From Omnitrophica WOR_2 bacterium GWA2_47_8 (GTDB lineage: Bacteria > Omnitrophota > Gorgyraeia > Zapsychrales > GWA2-47-8): DNA of 17,228 nt. Positions 8,001-14,943 of the stretch are shown one piece after another (the stretch's first letter is position 1; every line of letters begins with the position of its first letter). The DNA lies in NCBI GenBank assembly GCA_001805375.1, contig MHFY01000132.1:1-17228 (forward strand), read 5' to 3'. The notes under the pieces are model-generated. The model made no database searches. It had not been told where the DNA came from and saw only the letters and a list, made by a program, of their open reading frames with translations. The translations under genes and the position numbers were made by a program.

Positions 8001-9553
8001 AAGTAATTGAATAATAACTGCGGCCGATAACTTAACACAGCCAAGGGCGTATCGGTCCCCATCGAGCCAATGGCCTCTTCACCGCCGACAGCCATGGGCT
8101 CTAAAATGATCTTCAAATCTTCTATTGTATAACCAAAAGCGCGCTGGCGCTCCAGAAGCGTTTTCTGGTTAAGCCCGTGCACCTTTTTTGCTTTAGGCAA
8201 ACTTTCGAGATCGACCGCGTTCTCTTTAAGCCATTGTCCATACGGCTTTCGTGTCGCGTACGAATGTTTTGATTCCGTGTCATCGATAATGCGGCCTTCT
8301 TGCGTGTCGACCAAGAACATCTTACCCGGCTGCAGACGCCCCTTTTTCAGAACATTCTCGACCGGAACATCCAATACACCTGTTTCCGAGGCCATGATGA
8401 CCATATCATCTTTCAAGACCCAATAGCGTGACGGCCTTAAACCGTTCCTGTCCAGGACCGCTCCCACATACCGCCCGTCGCTGAAAGCGATCGACGCCGG
8501 GCCGTCCCATGGTTCCATGAGGCAGGAATGATATTCATAGAAAGCCTTCTTTTCCTCCGGCATGCTTTCATGATTGCTCCATGCTTCCGGGATCATCATC
8601 ATGACCGCGTGGGGAAGAGAACGTCCCGAAAGGACCAGCATTTCCAAAACATTATCAAAGGTCGCCGAATCGCTGCCGTGAGGAACAACGATAGATAAAA
8701 CTTTTTTGATATCTTTGCCGAAACCAGGATTGCTGAATTGCTTTTCCCGGGCGTGCATGGCATTGATATTCCCGCGCAAGGTGTTGATCTCACCGTTATG
8801 CGCGATCATCCGGTACGGATGCGCTAAGGCCCACGTCGGAAAAGTGTTGGTGCTGTAACGGGAATGGATCATGGATAAGGCCGAAACCATCGTCGGGTCG
8901 GCCAAGTCCGGAAAGAACCGGTCTAACTGTTCGGCCATCAATTGCCCTTTATAGACCATTGTCTTTGTGGAGAGACTGCAGAAATAATAAAAATTACGCT
9001 GATTTAAGGTCGACTCTTGGACCTTGTTATAAAGCCGCTTGCGGATAATATAAAGTTTACGGTCAAGGTCCTCCGGCTTGGTATTTCTTCCTTTACCGAT
9101 AAAAAGCTGTTTAAATTCCGGCATGACAGAGCGGGCGACCTTGCCGATCTTGGTAGGGTCGTGGGGGATCTCACGCCAGCCCAAAAATTTCTGGCCTTCT
9201 TCATGAATAATATGCTCTGTCCACTGTTCTATCGTATTACGATCGGCGGAACTGGGCGGTAAAAACACGATACCGGCACCGTAATTGCCTAAAATCGGAA
9301 GTTCCATGTTGAATTTGGCGCATTCTTTCCGAAGGAATTGATCCGGCATCTGGATCAAAATACCGGCACCGTCGCCGGTTTCCGGATCGCAGCCGCAGGC
9401 TCCGCGATGGGTCAAATTTTCCAAAATTTTAACGCCGTTTCGGACAATTTCGTGGGATTTGATGCCCTTGATATTGACAATAAACCCGACACCGCAGCTG
9501 TCGTGTTCAAAAGCTGGATCATAAAGTCCCTGTTTTGGGGGTAAACCGCTCAT
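5006..9553 (-). CDS. gltB: Glutamate synthase (NADPH), large subunit
   Basis: A protein of 1515 aa, normal for bacterial GltB. The N-terminal class II amidotransferase releases ammonia from glutamine; the catalytic Cys is Cys20 in EHDSCGVGF, so residues 1-19 would be a removable propeptide. Ammonia passes to the FMN domain, where 2-oxoglutarate becomes glutamate. The FMN/synthase part is seen in KPGEGGQLPGHKV (963-975) and SGYEGGTGASPQT (~1048-1060). Cys1128, Cys1134 and Cys1139 give the 3Fe-4S ligand spacing C-x5-C-x4-C. The C-terminal glycine-rich beta-helix domain follows (GLSGGKMIIYPP to AGMSGGIAYVWD). The start overlaps the Fis-like gene's stop (ATGA), which implies translational coupling. 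The tail SQKQEAGSQKG after the usual end is encoded by the 7-nt repeat array and is probably not functional. Confidence 0.97.
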   Translation of the reverse strand: MSGLPPKQGLYDPAFEHDSCGVGFIVNIKGIKSHEIVRNGVKILENLTHRGACGCDPETGDGAGILIQMPDQFLRKECAKFNMELPILGNYGAGIVFLPPSSADRNTIEQWTEHIIHEEGQKFLGWREIPHDPTKIGKVARSVMPEFKQLFIGKGRNTKPEDLDRKLYIIRKRLYNKVQESTLNQRNFYYFCSLSTKTMVYKGQLMAEQLDRFFPDLADPTMVSALSMIHSRYSTNTFPTWALAHPYRMIAHNGEINTLRGNINAMHAREKQFSNPGFGKDIKKVLSIVVPHGSDSATFDNVLEMLVLSGRSLPHAVMMMIPEAWSNHESMPEEKKAFYEYHSCLMEPWDGPASIAFSDGRYVGAVLDRNGLRPSRYWVLKDDMVIMASETGVLDVPVENVLKKGRLQPGKMFLVDTQEGRIIDDTESKHSYATRKPYGQWLKENAVDLESLPKAKKVHGLNQKTLLERQRAFGYTIEDLKIILEPMAVGGEEAIGSMGTDTPLAVLSYRPQLLFNYFKQLFAQVTNPPVDAIREEVVMAEDVMLGAEGNLLDETPQHCHRLRLKRPILTNEDLEKIRHLDQGNLKAITFPTVFEKSDGAAGLEKALEELFKQVDRAIDEGYSIFILSDREINKDHVPMPSLLACSALHHHLIRQGTRTKVSLVIETGEAREMHHFAVLIGYGANAINPYLVFETIEDQLARGRYPKGLDFKHAEKNYLKATRKGLFKVISKMGISTIQSYCGAQIFEAVGLGEELIGKYFTATPSRIGGIGIETVAEEMLKRHRTAYPDHNVYDEMLDIGGDYYWRREGEHHQFNPQTIAMLQHSVRSGDYKAFKNYSKLINDQTTNLATIRGLLKFKKGNVIPIEEVEPASEIVKRFATGAMSYGSISKETHETLAIAMNRLGGFSNTGEGGEDTERFKKDPNGDWRRSRIKQVAAGRFGVTIEYLVNADQLQIKMAQGAKPGEGGQLPGHKVSKEIAKTRHTTPGVGLISPPPHHDIYSIEDLAQLIHDLKNSNPKADVSVKLVSEIGVGTIAAGVSKGKSDHVLISGYEGGTGASPQTSIKHAGLPMELGISETQQFLVMNDLRGRIRVQTDGQLKTGRDVAIAAMLGADEFGFSTAALVSLGCILLRKCHLNTCSVGIATQDPELRKKFSGKPEYVVNFFTFIAEEVREVMAQLGFRKFEDMVGRVDMLETQEVIDHWKAKGLDLTNILHRPDVPSHVAIHHVAKQDHGLERALDNELIAKCKDAIEHQKKVQLDVPIKNTNRTVGTMLSSEIARRYGLAGLPEDTIQIKFQGSAGQSFGAFLSHGVTLTLEGDANDYVGKGLSGGKMIIYPPKKATFVPEENIIIGNVVLYGAVVGEAYFRGLAGERFAVRNSGAYAVVEGVGDHGCEYMTGGRAVVLGPTGRNFAAGMSGGIAYVWDKDGTFKDRCNLGMVELFPVKNPEDISELKKLIENHSRYTQSSVAKSMLEKWDKILPQFIKVYPMDYRRVLEEAQTVVNNRSQKQEAGSQKG

Positions 9554-9780
9554 CCTTTAAATCTCCCGTGATCGATCTTAAATTTGCGGATCTTAGCGCG
9601 CAGGGTATTCCGGTTAATTCCTAAGATGCGCGCGGCCGTAATTTGGTTGCCGGATGTCTTTTCTAAGGCCTTTTCAATAAGAAACTGTTCCGTTTTGCCG
9701 ATGGCCAAACGGTAAATTTCGCCTTCCTGGTAATTCGCGAAACATTCTTCTAAATTTTCAACTACAGATTTGGTATTCAT
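9550..9780 (-). CDS. Small Fis-like DNA-binding protein (HTH_8)
   Basis: A 76-aa protein. Its C-terminal half (about 31-70) is a Fis-type helix-turn-helix: IEKALEKTSGNQITAARILG, then INRNTLRAKIRKF as recognition helix. This closely parallels the end of E. coli Fis (TRGNQTRAALMMG, INRGTLRKKLKKY) and the DNA-binding end of NtrC-type activators. No AAA+ or receiver domain is present, so it cannot be a sigma54 activator itself. It ends in an ATGA overlap with gltB, so the two are co-translated. It may regulate gltBD or act as a nucleoid protein; which of these applies is inference. No clear Shine-Dalgarno or promoter is seen in the 59 nt before it, so it probably reads through from nadE. Confidence 0.85.
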   Translation of the reverse strand: MNTKSVVENLEECFANYQEGEIYRLAIGKTEQFLIEKALEKTSGNQITAARILGINRNTLRAKIRKFKIDHGRFKG

Positions 9781-9839
9781 TGTATCGATTTTTCTAAAAT
9801 ATGCAATTTAAAAATACGTAAAAACATTTCAAAATACAG

Positions 9840-11528
9840 TTAAAACTCTTTGTACTTATTAGTGATAGGTAACCGCCAGTCTTTCCCAAAGGCCCGGGTT
9901 GTGATCTTAACTCCCGGTGGGGCCTGCCGGCGCTTATACTCACTATAATCCACCATTTTAATGACCCTTTTGATGGTTTCTGTATTCTTATTTTTTTGCC
10001 CGATCTGTACAAACGACTTGTGCTCTTCCACATAATCGCTCAAAATTGAGTCTAATTCGTCGTAAGGCGGCAACGAATCCTGGTCAGTTTGGTTTGCTCT
10101 CAATTCCGCTGTTGGAGCCCGGGTTAAAATACTTTCCGGAATAACGTTCCTGGCTTTTTTGTTTATAAACCTAGCAATTTCATAGACTTTCGTCTTTGGC
10201 ACATCTTTGATCACCGCAAAACCGCCTGACATATCCCCATAAAGAGTGCAATAACCGACCGCTATTTCGCTTTTGTTCCCGGTTGTCAAAACCAGCCAGC
10301 CGAATTTATTCGAAAAGGCCATCAGGATATTGCCCCGAATCCTGGCCTGCAGGTTCTCTTCCGCCACATTAAAAGCTGTGCCGGAAAATTCCTTTTCTAG
10401 GCTCGTCAAATAAGCCTTAAAGACATCTTCTAACGAAATTTCGATCAGGCGGATCCCTAAATTCCTCGCCAATCCCTTGGCATCCGTATGCGTCCCGCTC
10501 GAAGTAAAGCGCGATGGCATCGTAACGCCGATGACATTCTCTTTTCCGATCGCCTCAACCGCGATGGCCGCGACCACGGCAGAATCCACCCCGCCGCTTA
10601 ATCCGATCACAACTTTTTTAAACCCGTTCTTCGTAATGTAATCTCGCGTGCCCAAGACCAAAGCGCGATAGATTTCTTCAGCCGGTTCATAAGTTTTGGC
10701 CACTATCCCCTTGATCGGCAATCGGCTGTCCGGGCTTTTTTGCGCCGCGATGACAATTTTTTTATAGCCATTTGTCTTTGGTTTGACCCGTTTAAATTCC
10801 TTAGGGATATCCACAACCACAAAATCTTCCTCAAATTGTTTGGCCTGGGCCAGGCATTTCCCCTTCGGATCGACCAGCAAACTTCCTCCGTCGAAGACAA
10901 GTTCATCCTGTCCGCCGACGACATTGCAGTAAAGCACATAAACGCCGTACTTTTTTGCCCACTGCTTTAAGATCTTCTCGCGCAGTTTCTCCTTTTGAAA
11001 ATGATACGGCGAAGATGAAAGGTTGATCAAAATATTAGCCCCCGCCTTGATCTGTTCCAGGCAAGGCCCTTGCGGTTTCCAAATATCTTCACAGATACTT
11101 ACCCCAAGCAAGGCTTTATTGAATTGAAAAATATTTTTAACCGTTGTCTGGCCGAAGTACCGTTTCTCATCAAAAACACCGTAATTAGGCAATTCCTGCT
11201 TATGATAGATCCCCTTGAGCTTTTTATTGTAAATGACCGCCGCCGCGTTAAAAATATTCCCCTGTTTATCCCGGTCAACAAACCCCACCATAACGGTAAT
11301 GTTTCGGGTGTGCGGGACGATCCTTTTTAAGATCTTTAAATTATCGTCAATAAAGTGCCGTTTTAAGAGCAGGTCTTCCGGCGGATAACCGGTGACGGCC
11401 AATTCCGGGAATACCAAGAGGTCTACGCTTAAAGTTTGGGCCTTTTTAATGGCCTGGACTATTTTCGCAAAATTTCCGTCCAGATCCCCGACGGTTGTAT
11501 TGATCTGTGCTAGGGCTAATCTAAGCAT
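9840..11528 (-). CDS. nadE: Glutamine-dependent NAD+ synthetase
   Basis: A protein of 562 aa with two domains. It amidates deamido-NAD to NAD with ATP, taking ammonia from glutamine. Residues 1-~260 are a nitrilase-type glutaminase with the triad Glu42 (FPELAVTGYPP), Lys110 (YHKQELPNYG) and Cys146 (SICEDIW). Residues ~285-562 are the ATP-pyrophosphatase synthetase with the P-loop SGGVDS at 311-316 and TTGNKSE near 415-421. I chose ATG 11528, which gives the family's MLRLALAQINTTVGD opening. A further 18 in-frame codons upstream come from the inverted repeat array and are unlikely to be translated. Its place among glutamine genes fits its need for glutamine. It probably forms a run with the Fis-like gene and gltBD, since no terminator is visible after it. 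Confidence 0.95.
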   Translation of the reverse strand: MLRLALAQINTTVGDLDGNFAKIVQAIKKAQTLSVDLLVFPELAVTGYPPEDLLLKRHFIDDNLKILKRIVPHTRNITVMVGFVDRDKQGNIFNAAAVIYNKKLKGIYHKQELPNYGVFDEKRYFGQTTVKNIFQFNKALLGVSICEDIWKPQGPCLEQIKAGANILINLSSSPYHFQKEKLREKILKQWAKKYGVYVLYCNVVGGQDELVFDGGSLLVDPKGKCLAQAKQFEEDFVVVDIPKEFKRVKPKTNGYKKIVIAAQKSPDSRLPIKGIVAKTYEPAEEIYRALVLGTRDYITKNGFKKVVIGLSGGVDSAVVAAIAVEAIGKENVIGVTMPSRFTSSGTHTDAKGLARNLGIRLIEISLEDVFKAYLTSLEKEFSGTAFNVAEENLQARIRGNILMAFSNKFGWLVLTTGNKSEIAVGYCTLYGDMSGGFAVIKDVPKTKVYEIARFINKKARNVIPESILTRAPTAELRANQTDQDSLPPYDELDSILSDYVEEHKSFVQIGQKNKNTETIKRVIKMVDYSEYKRRQAPPGVKITTRAFGKDWRLPITNKYKEF

Positions 11529-11533
11529 ATTAT

Positions 11534-11597
11534 CGTCGTTCGTCTCTCGTGAAGCGTGAATCGTAAACGAACGACGTTTCACGAATGACGCTTCACG
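11534..11597. repeat. Interleaved inverted repeats with 7-nt periodicity upstream of nadE
   Basis: Two 10-nt inverted pairs interlock in the order A, B, A', B': CGTCGTTCGT (11534-11543) with ACGAACGACG (11567-11576), and CGTGAAGCGT (11548-11557) with ACGCTTCACG (11588-11597). Read in sevens, the stretch is GTGAAGC, GTGAATC, GTAAACG, AACGACG, TTTCACG, AATGACG, CTTCACG. The two stems can form together only as a pseudoknot. The array ends 6 nt before the nadE ATG, so it lies where the ribosome would bind. Confidence 0.8.
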
Positions 11598-11598
11598 T

Positions 11599-11620
11599 AA
11601 AATGCCTAATTTTTAGGCAT
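11599..11620 (-). terminator. Hairpin terminator after the amidotransferase gene
   Basis: ATGCCTAA (11602-11609) and TTAGGCAT (11613-11620) form a perfect 8-bp stem with a 3-nt loop, 16 nt beyond the amidotransferase stop. On the minus strand it is followed by only a few T, so termination may be partial. On the plus strand CTTTTT follows. Confidence 0.5.
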
Positions 11621-11636
11621 CTTTTTAAAAAAAATT

Positions 11637-12368
11637 TTAAATTCTTACTAAAGCCAACTGCTTTTTTCTTGCTTCAATGATCTTTACAAAATTCGCGTAA
11701 AAAATGTTACAGCTTTTTTCAAGATCCTTCTTTTTCTTTGGATATTCCTCAACCATTTCCTTGGCCTTTTTCTTTTTCTGTGCATCTTTGCTGTCAAAAT
11801 AGGCCTTACACCAATCATCAATGATCTTCCCTGTGATCTCGACGTGGAACTGCACGCCATAGGCACACCGCCCCACTTTAAAGGCCTGGTTAGGACAGCC
11901 CTCGCCGGAACCTAACAAAACAGCTCCTTTGGGCAGCTCCCACATATCCTCATGCCAATGATACACATCGATCGTCTGCCCTAGATCCTTGAACAGCGGG
12001 TCATTATTGGCGCTTTTTTCTAAATTCACCTTGAACCAGCCCACCTCTTTAACTGGGGATTTAACAACTTTTGCGCCTGAAGCTTTGGCGATCAACTGCG
12101 AGCCCAAGCAGATCCCAAGCGTGGGGACCTCTTCTTTGATCGCGCGACTTAAAAAATCCGTTTCTGCTTTTAAAAAAGGGGATTTATTTTCTTCATACAC
12201 GTTCATCGGGCCGCCCAGAGAAATAATGGCCTCAATGTCGATAAAATTCTTAGGCAACGGCTCGCCCTTATGAAGATCGATCGTGCGAAGCTTATAACCC
12301 TTGCCGAGGAGATAATCCTCGATCGTGCCGGGGCCTTCGATCGCAATATGCTTGATAATAAGGATCAT
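11637..12368 (-). CDS. GMP-synthase-like class I glutamine amidotransferase
   Basis: A 243-aa stand-alone GATase1 protein. The triad is visible as Cys87 in GICLGSQL, His175 and Glu177 in GVQFHVEIT; ISLGGPMNVYEE (49-60) is the conserved oxyanion-side loop. It lacks the ATP-pyrophosphatase and dimerisation domains of GuaA, so it is not GMP synthase. It would hydrolyse glutamine, or a gamma-glutamyl compound, for an unknown acceptor. The last ~50 residues are strongly lysine-rich (KKKKAKEM, PKKKKDLEK, ARKKQ) and not part of the fold. The gene lies between glnA and nadE, 72 nt after glnA and beyond a terminator; no Shine-Dalgarno or promoter of its own is obvious, so expression may rely on readthrough. 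Confidence 0.85.
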   Translation of the reverse strand: MILIIKHIAIEGPGTIEDYLLGKGYKLRTIDLHKGEPLPKNFIDIEAIISLGGPMNVYEENKSPFLKAETDFLSRAIKEEVPTLGICLGSQLIAKASGAKVVKSPVKEVGWFKVNLEKSANNDPLFKDLGQTIDVYHWHEDMWELPKGAVLLGSGEGCPNQAFKVGRCAYGVQFHVEITGKIIDDWCKAYFDSKDAQKKKKAKEMVEEYPKKKKDLEKSCNIFYANFVKIIEARKKQLALVRI

Positions 12369-12382
12369 AAAATTTTAAGATG

Positions 12383-12416
12383 AAAAAGCGGTTAGCGGAA
12401 TATTCCACTAACCGCT
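12383..12416 (-). terminator. Intrinsic terminator of glnA
   Basis: AGCGGTTAG (12387-12395) pairs with CTAACCGCT (12408-12416) for 9 bp. The inner GGAATATTCC is itself self-complementary and extends the stem across one mismatch. On the minus strand the stem is followed by TTTTT. It lies 25 nt after the glnA stop. Confidence 0.85.
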
Positions 12417-12440
12417 CTCTCAATTTGTCTATCGTATCGT

Positions 12441-14609
12441 TTAGACAGTCGCTAACATTTTAGCGTAGGATGGTAAAGGCCATTTGTTCGACGGAACAAG
12501 GGCTTCCAGCGCATCTACATGCTCACGCAATTTAAGCATGGCAGCTAACGTCTTTTGCGCGTCATGTTTTTCAATAGCTGTTTCTAATTGTGAGGTGACG
12601 GACAAAGCGGCTTCTGTCTCTTGACAGATCTCTTTAAGGAGCTTTTTAGAACCTGCTGTTTTGTTGGATTTATCAACGGCCGCAACAGATTTGATAGTTT
12701 GGGCGAGCTCGTTTTGATAATCAAACACAGCGGGGATGATTTGCGTTTTGGCAATGGTTAAGGCGCAATTGCCTTCCAATTGAACGATCGTCTCATAGGT
12801 GTGGACATAGACGCCATACCGGGACATGAGCTCTTTCTTGCTTAAAACACCGTGTTTTTCAAAGAGCTTGATCGTTTTTTCTTCCTTTAAAACTTCCAAC
12901 GCCTCCGGCGTAGCTTTGAGGTTGGGAAGTCCTCGTTTTTTAGCTTCGGCATGCCATTCGGCGGTGTAATTGTCACCGTTAAATACCACGCGCTTGTGCT
13001 TTTTAACGATGTCCTGCAGAAGTCTTTGTAAGGCTTCGTTAAAATTCTTTTTGCCTTTTGTTTCGGATTCTAATTTGGTGCACATTTCATCGAGAGCATC
13101 GGCGAGGATCGTGTTTAAGACGATATTCGGGCCTGCCAAGCTCATGTTGGAACCAACGGCGCGGAATTCAAACTTTGCGCCGGTAAAAGCAAAAGGAGAT
13201 GTTCTGTTACGGTCGGTTGCGTCTCGGGGAAGTTTCGGTAAAGAATCAACCCCGATTTCCATGATACCGCCGGATTTTGAATTCTTGGCGTTGCCTTTTT
13301 CGATCTGCTCGATGATATCGGTCAATTGATCGCCTAAAAAGATCGAGATGATCGCCGGAGGGGCTTCATTGGCGCCCAAACGGTGATCGTTGCCGGCTGA
13401 GGCAACGGAGGCTCTCAAAAGGCCGGCATAGGTATCCACGGCTTTCATGACCGCGCAGAGCATGGTCAAGAATTTCGCATTCTCATGCGGGCTTTTTCCG
13501 GGATAGAACCAATTCTTTCCATCCGGACCAACGACAGCCCAGTTATTGTGCTTTCCGGAACCATTGATGCCGGCAAATGGTTTTTCATGCAACAAACAAA
13601 CCAAGCCGTGTTTTTCAGCGGTTTGGCGCATCGTCTCCATGGTGATCATATTGTGATCGACGGCGATATTCAGCTCTTCAAACACCGGGGCAACTTCATA
13701 TTGCGCCGGGCTGACCTCATTATGACGGGTCTTATCCGGGACCCCCAATTTCCAGAGTGAACGGTCAAGGTCTTCCATAAAAGCGATGATGCGGCTTTTA
13801 ATGGCGCCGAAATAATGATCTTCCATCTGCTGATGTTTGGCTGGTTTTCGACCGAAAAGCGTGCGGCCGGTCTGGATCAGATCTTCTCTTTGATTGAAAT
13901 ATTTACGGTCGATAAGGAAATATTCCTGTTCCCCGCCCAATGTGGCATAGGCCCTTTTGCCTTTGGTGTCAATTCCGAACAAATTCGCCAAACGGCAGAT
14001 CTGTTTCGAAACCGCGGCCATGGAACGAAGCAGAGGTGTTTTCTTATCCAACGCTTCGCCGTGGTAGCCCATGAAAACCGTCGGAATGCATAATGTGGCG
14101 CCTTCCGGGCCTTCCTTAATAAAAGCAGGGCTGGTAGGGTCCCAGGCTGTATAACCGCGGGCTTCAAATGTGGCTCTTAAACCGCCGGAAGGGAAACTTG
14201 AGGCATCCGGTTCACCTTGAGTTAATTCTTTTCCTGAAAAATGCAGAACCGCGCCGCCTTCACCGTCAGGGCTGATGAACGAATCATGCTTTTCAGCTGT
14301 GGTGCCGGTCAAAGGCTGGAACCAATGGGTAAAATGTGTTGCCCCTTTTTCGACGGCCCAGGTTTTCATGGCTTCGGCAACTTCATCGGCGATCTCAGGG
14401 TCTAACCGGCCGGCTTCCTTGATCGTTGTGCTTATAGATTTGTAGGCCTTTTCCGACAAATAATTACGCATGACCTTTAAACTGAAAACATTTTCACCGT
14501 ATAGATCTAAAATTGATTGCGCGCCTTTCACTTTTGCAAGCCCTCCATTTCCGCCTTGAGCCTTTTCTGTCTCTTGCTCAGTTTCTCGAAATTCTGATAG
14601 TCTGGCCAT
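12441..14609 (-). CDS. glnN: Glutamine synthetase type III
   Basis: A 722-aa protein, the size of GSIII (GlnN) and far longer than GSI (~470 aa). It makes glutamine from glutamate, ammonia and ATP in the cytoplasm and feeds GOGAT downstream. Motifs: HFTHWFQPLTGTTAEKHDSF (92-111), typical of GSIII; the Glu-rich metal loop GGEQEYFLID (225-234); RHNEVSPAQYEVAPVFEE (295-312); the nucleotide/ammonia loop GSGKHNNW (350-357); NDHRLGANEAPPAI (407-420); and the glutamate/phosphate segment RTSPFAFTGAKFEFRAVGS (469-487). The start ATG 14609 has a strong GGAGAAGG Shine-Dalgarno. GSIII lacks the adenylylation control of GSI, so regulation is probably by its own promoter and by PII-linked control. The symbol glnA is also used for this family. 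Confidence 0.96.
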   Translation of the reverse strand: MARLSEFRETEQETEKAQGGNGGLAKVKGAQSILDLYGENVFSLKVMRNYLSEKAYKSISTTIKEAGRLDPEIADEVAEAMKTWAVEKGATHFTHWFQPLTGTTAEKHDSFISPDGEGGAVLHFSGKELTQGEPDASSFPSGGLRATFEARGYTAWDPTSPAFIKEGPEGATLCIPTVFMGYHGEALDKKTPLLRSMAAVSKQICRLANLFGIDTKGKRAYATLGGEQEYFLIDRKYFNQREDLIQTGRTLFGRKPAKHQQMEDHYFGAIKSRIIAFMEDLDRSLWKLGVPDKTRHNEVSPAQYEVAPVFEELNIAVDHNMITMETMRQTAEKHGLVCLLHEKPFAGINGSGKHNNWAVVGPDGKNWFYPGKSPHENAKFLTMLCAVMKAVDTYAGLLRASVASAGNDHRLGANEAPPAIISIFLGDQLTDIIEQIEKGNAKNSKSGGIMEIGVDSLPKLPRDATDRNRTSPFAFTGAKFEFRAVGSNMSLAGPNIVLNTILADALDEMCTKLESETKGKKNFNEALQRLLQDIVKKHKRVVFNGDNYTAEWHAEAKKRGLPNLKATPEALEVLKEEKTIKLFEKHGVLSKKELMSRYGVYVHTYETIVQLEGNCALTIAKTQIIPAVFDYQNELAQTIKSVAAVDKSNKTAGSKKLLKEICQETEAALSVTSQLETAIEKHDAQKTLAAMLKLREHVDALEALVPSNKWPLPSYAKMLATV

Positions 14610-14677
14610 ATTTCCTTCTCCTTCATATAATTTATTTTGGGTTTAAACTGGTTATATCTCAATGGGTTAAAATGTGT

Positions 14678-14706
14678 ATTCTAACAACCTTTGCTGGAAG
14701 CGTCAA
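14678..14706 (-). promoter_or_regulatory. Sigma70-type promoter of the type III glutamine synthetase gene
   Basis: On the minus strand TTGACG (14706-14701), a 17-nt spacer and TAGAAT (14683-14678) form a strong -35/-10 pair. It lies ~70 nt upstream of the ATG. No sigma54 -24/-12 element was found next to it, so the gene appears to use the housekeeping sigma factor. Confidence 0.75.
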
Positions 14707-14740
14707 CGAAATAATCTTTTAACTAATCTACTTAAAAGAT

Positions 14741-14765
14741 GGTTTGGCGCCTGAAGGCCCAAACC
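14741..14765 (-). terminator. Hairpin between glnK and the glutamine synthetase promoter
   Basis: GGTTTGG (14741-14747) pairs with CCAAACC (14759-14765); inside, GCCT pairs with AGGC. On the minus strand ATCTTTTAAG follows. It lies just upstream of the glutamine synthetase -35 box and would stop transcripts coming from glnK. Confidence 0.55.
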
Positions 14766-14773
14766 AATGGACC

Positions 14774-14817
14774 CTCCTTTTTCAGGATTTTTATACCTAA
14801 AAATCCCAAAAAAGGAG
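14774..14817. repeat. Long imperfect hairpin in the glnK-glnN gap
   Basis: CTCCTTTTT (14774-14782) pairs with AAAAAGGAG (14809-14817), and GGATTTTTA (14785-14793) pairs with TAAAAATCC (14798-14806). Only a CA/CA mismatch interrupts the 18 bp, and the loop is 4 nt. It may serve as a second terminator or an RNA 3'-end stabiliser for the amtB-glnK message, or be a small mobile palindrome. Confidence 0.75.
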
Positions 14818-14858
14818 GAATTCCGTCTATTTTTCCAACTTTAATCCTCTCAATGGTA

Positions 14859-14943
14859 ATCCTTCGCTCGCTCTATGCTTCCGCCACAGGCGGATCCGCC
14901 TCGGCGGACGCTCAGGATGGTTCAACGCTTCGCGTTGAACCAT
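14859..14943. repeat. Composite palindromic element abutting the glnK stop
   Basis: ATCCT (14859-14863) and AGGAT (14914-14918) bracket two GC-rich hairpins, CCGCC-ACA-GGCGG (14881-14893) and TCCGCC-TC-GGCGGA (14895-14908), with GGCGGATCCGCC palindromic between them. Next to it, ATGGTTCAACGC (14917-14928) pairs with GCGTTGAACCAT (14932-14943) around a 3-nt loop. On the minus strand that loop reads GCGAAGC, the exceptionally stable minihairpin sequence. The last stem includes the final base of the glnK stop codon. The layout resembles dispersed REP/MITE-like palindromes. Confidence 0.7.

Noticed and set aside
9781..9839. A sigma54 (-24/-12) promoter before the Fis-like gene
   Set aside because: TTGCA is present, but there is no GG at the required spacing upstream, and no convincing sigma70 pair either.
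11529..11582. An 18-codon N-terminal extension of NadE
   Set aside because: The extension is translated from the inverted repeat array, and the family start MLRLALAQ falls at 11528.
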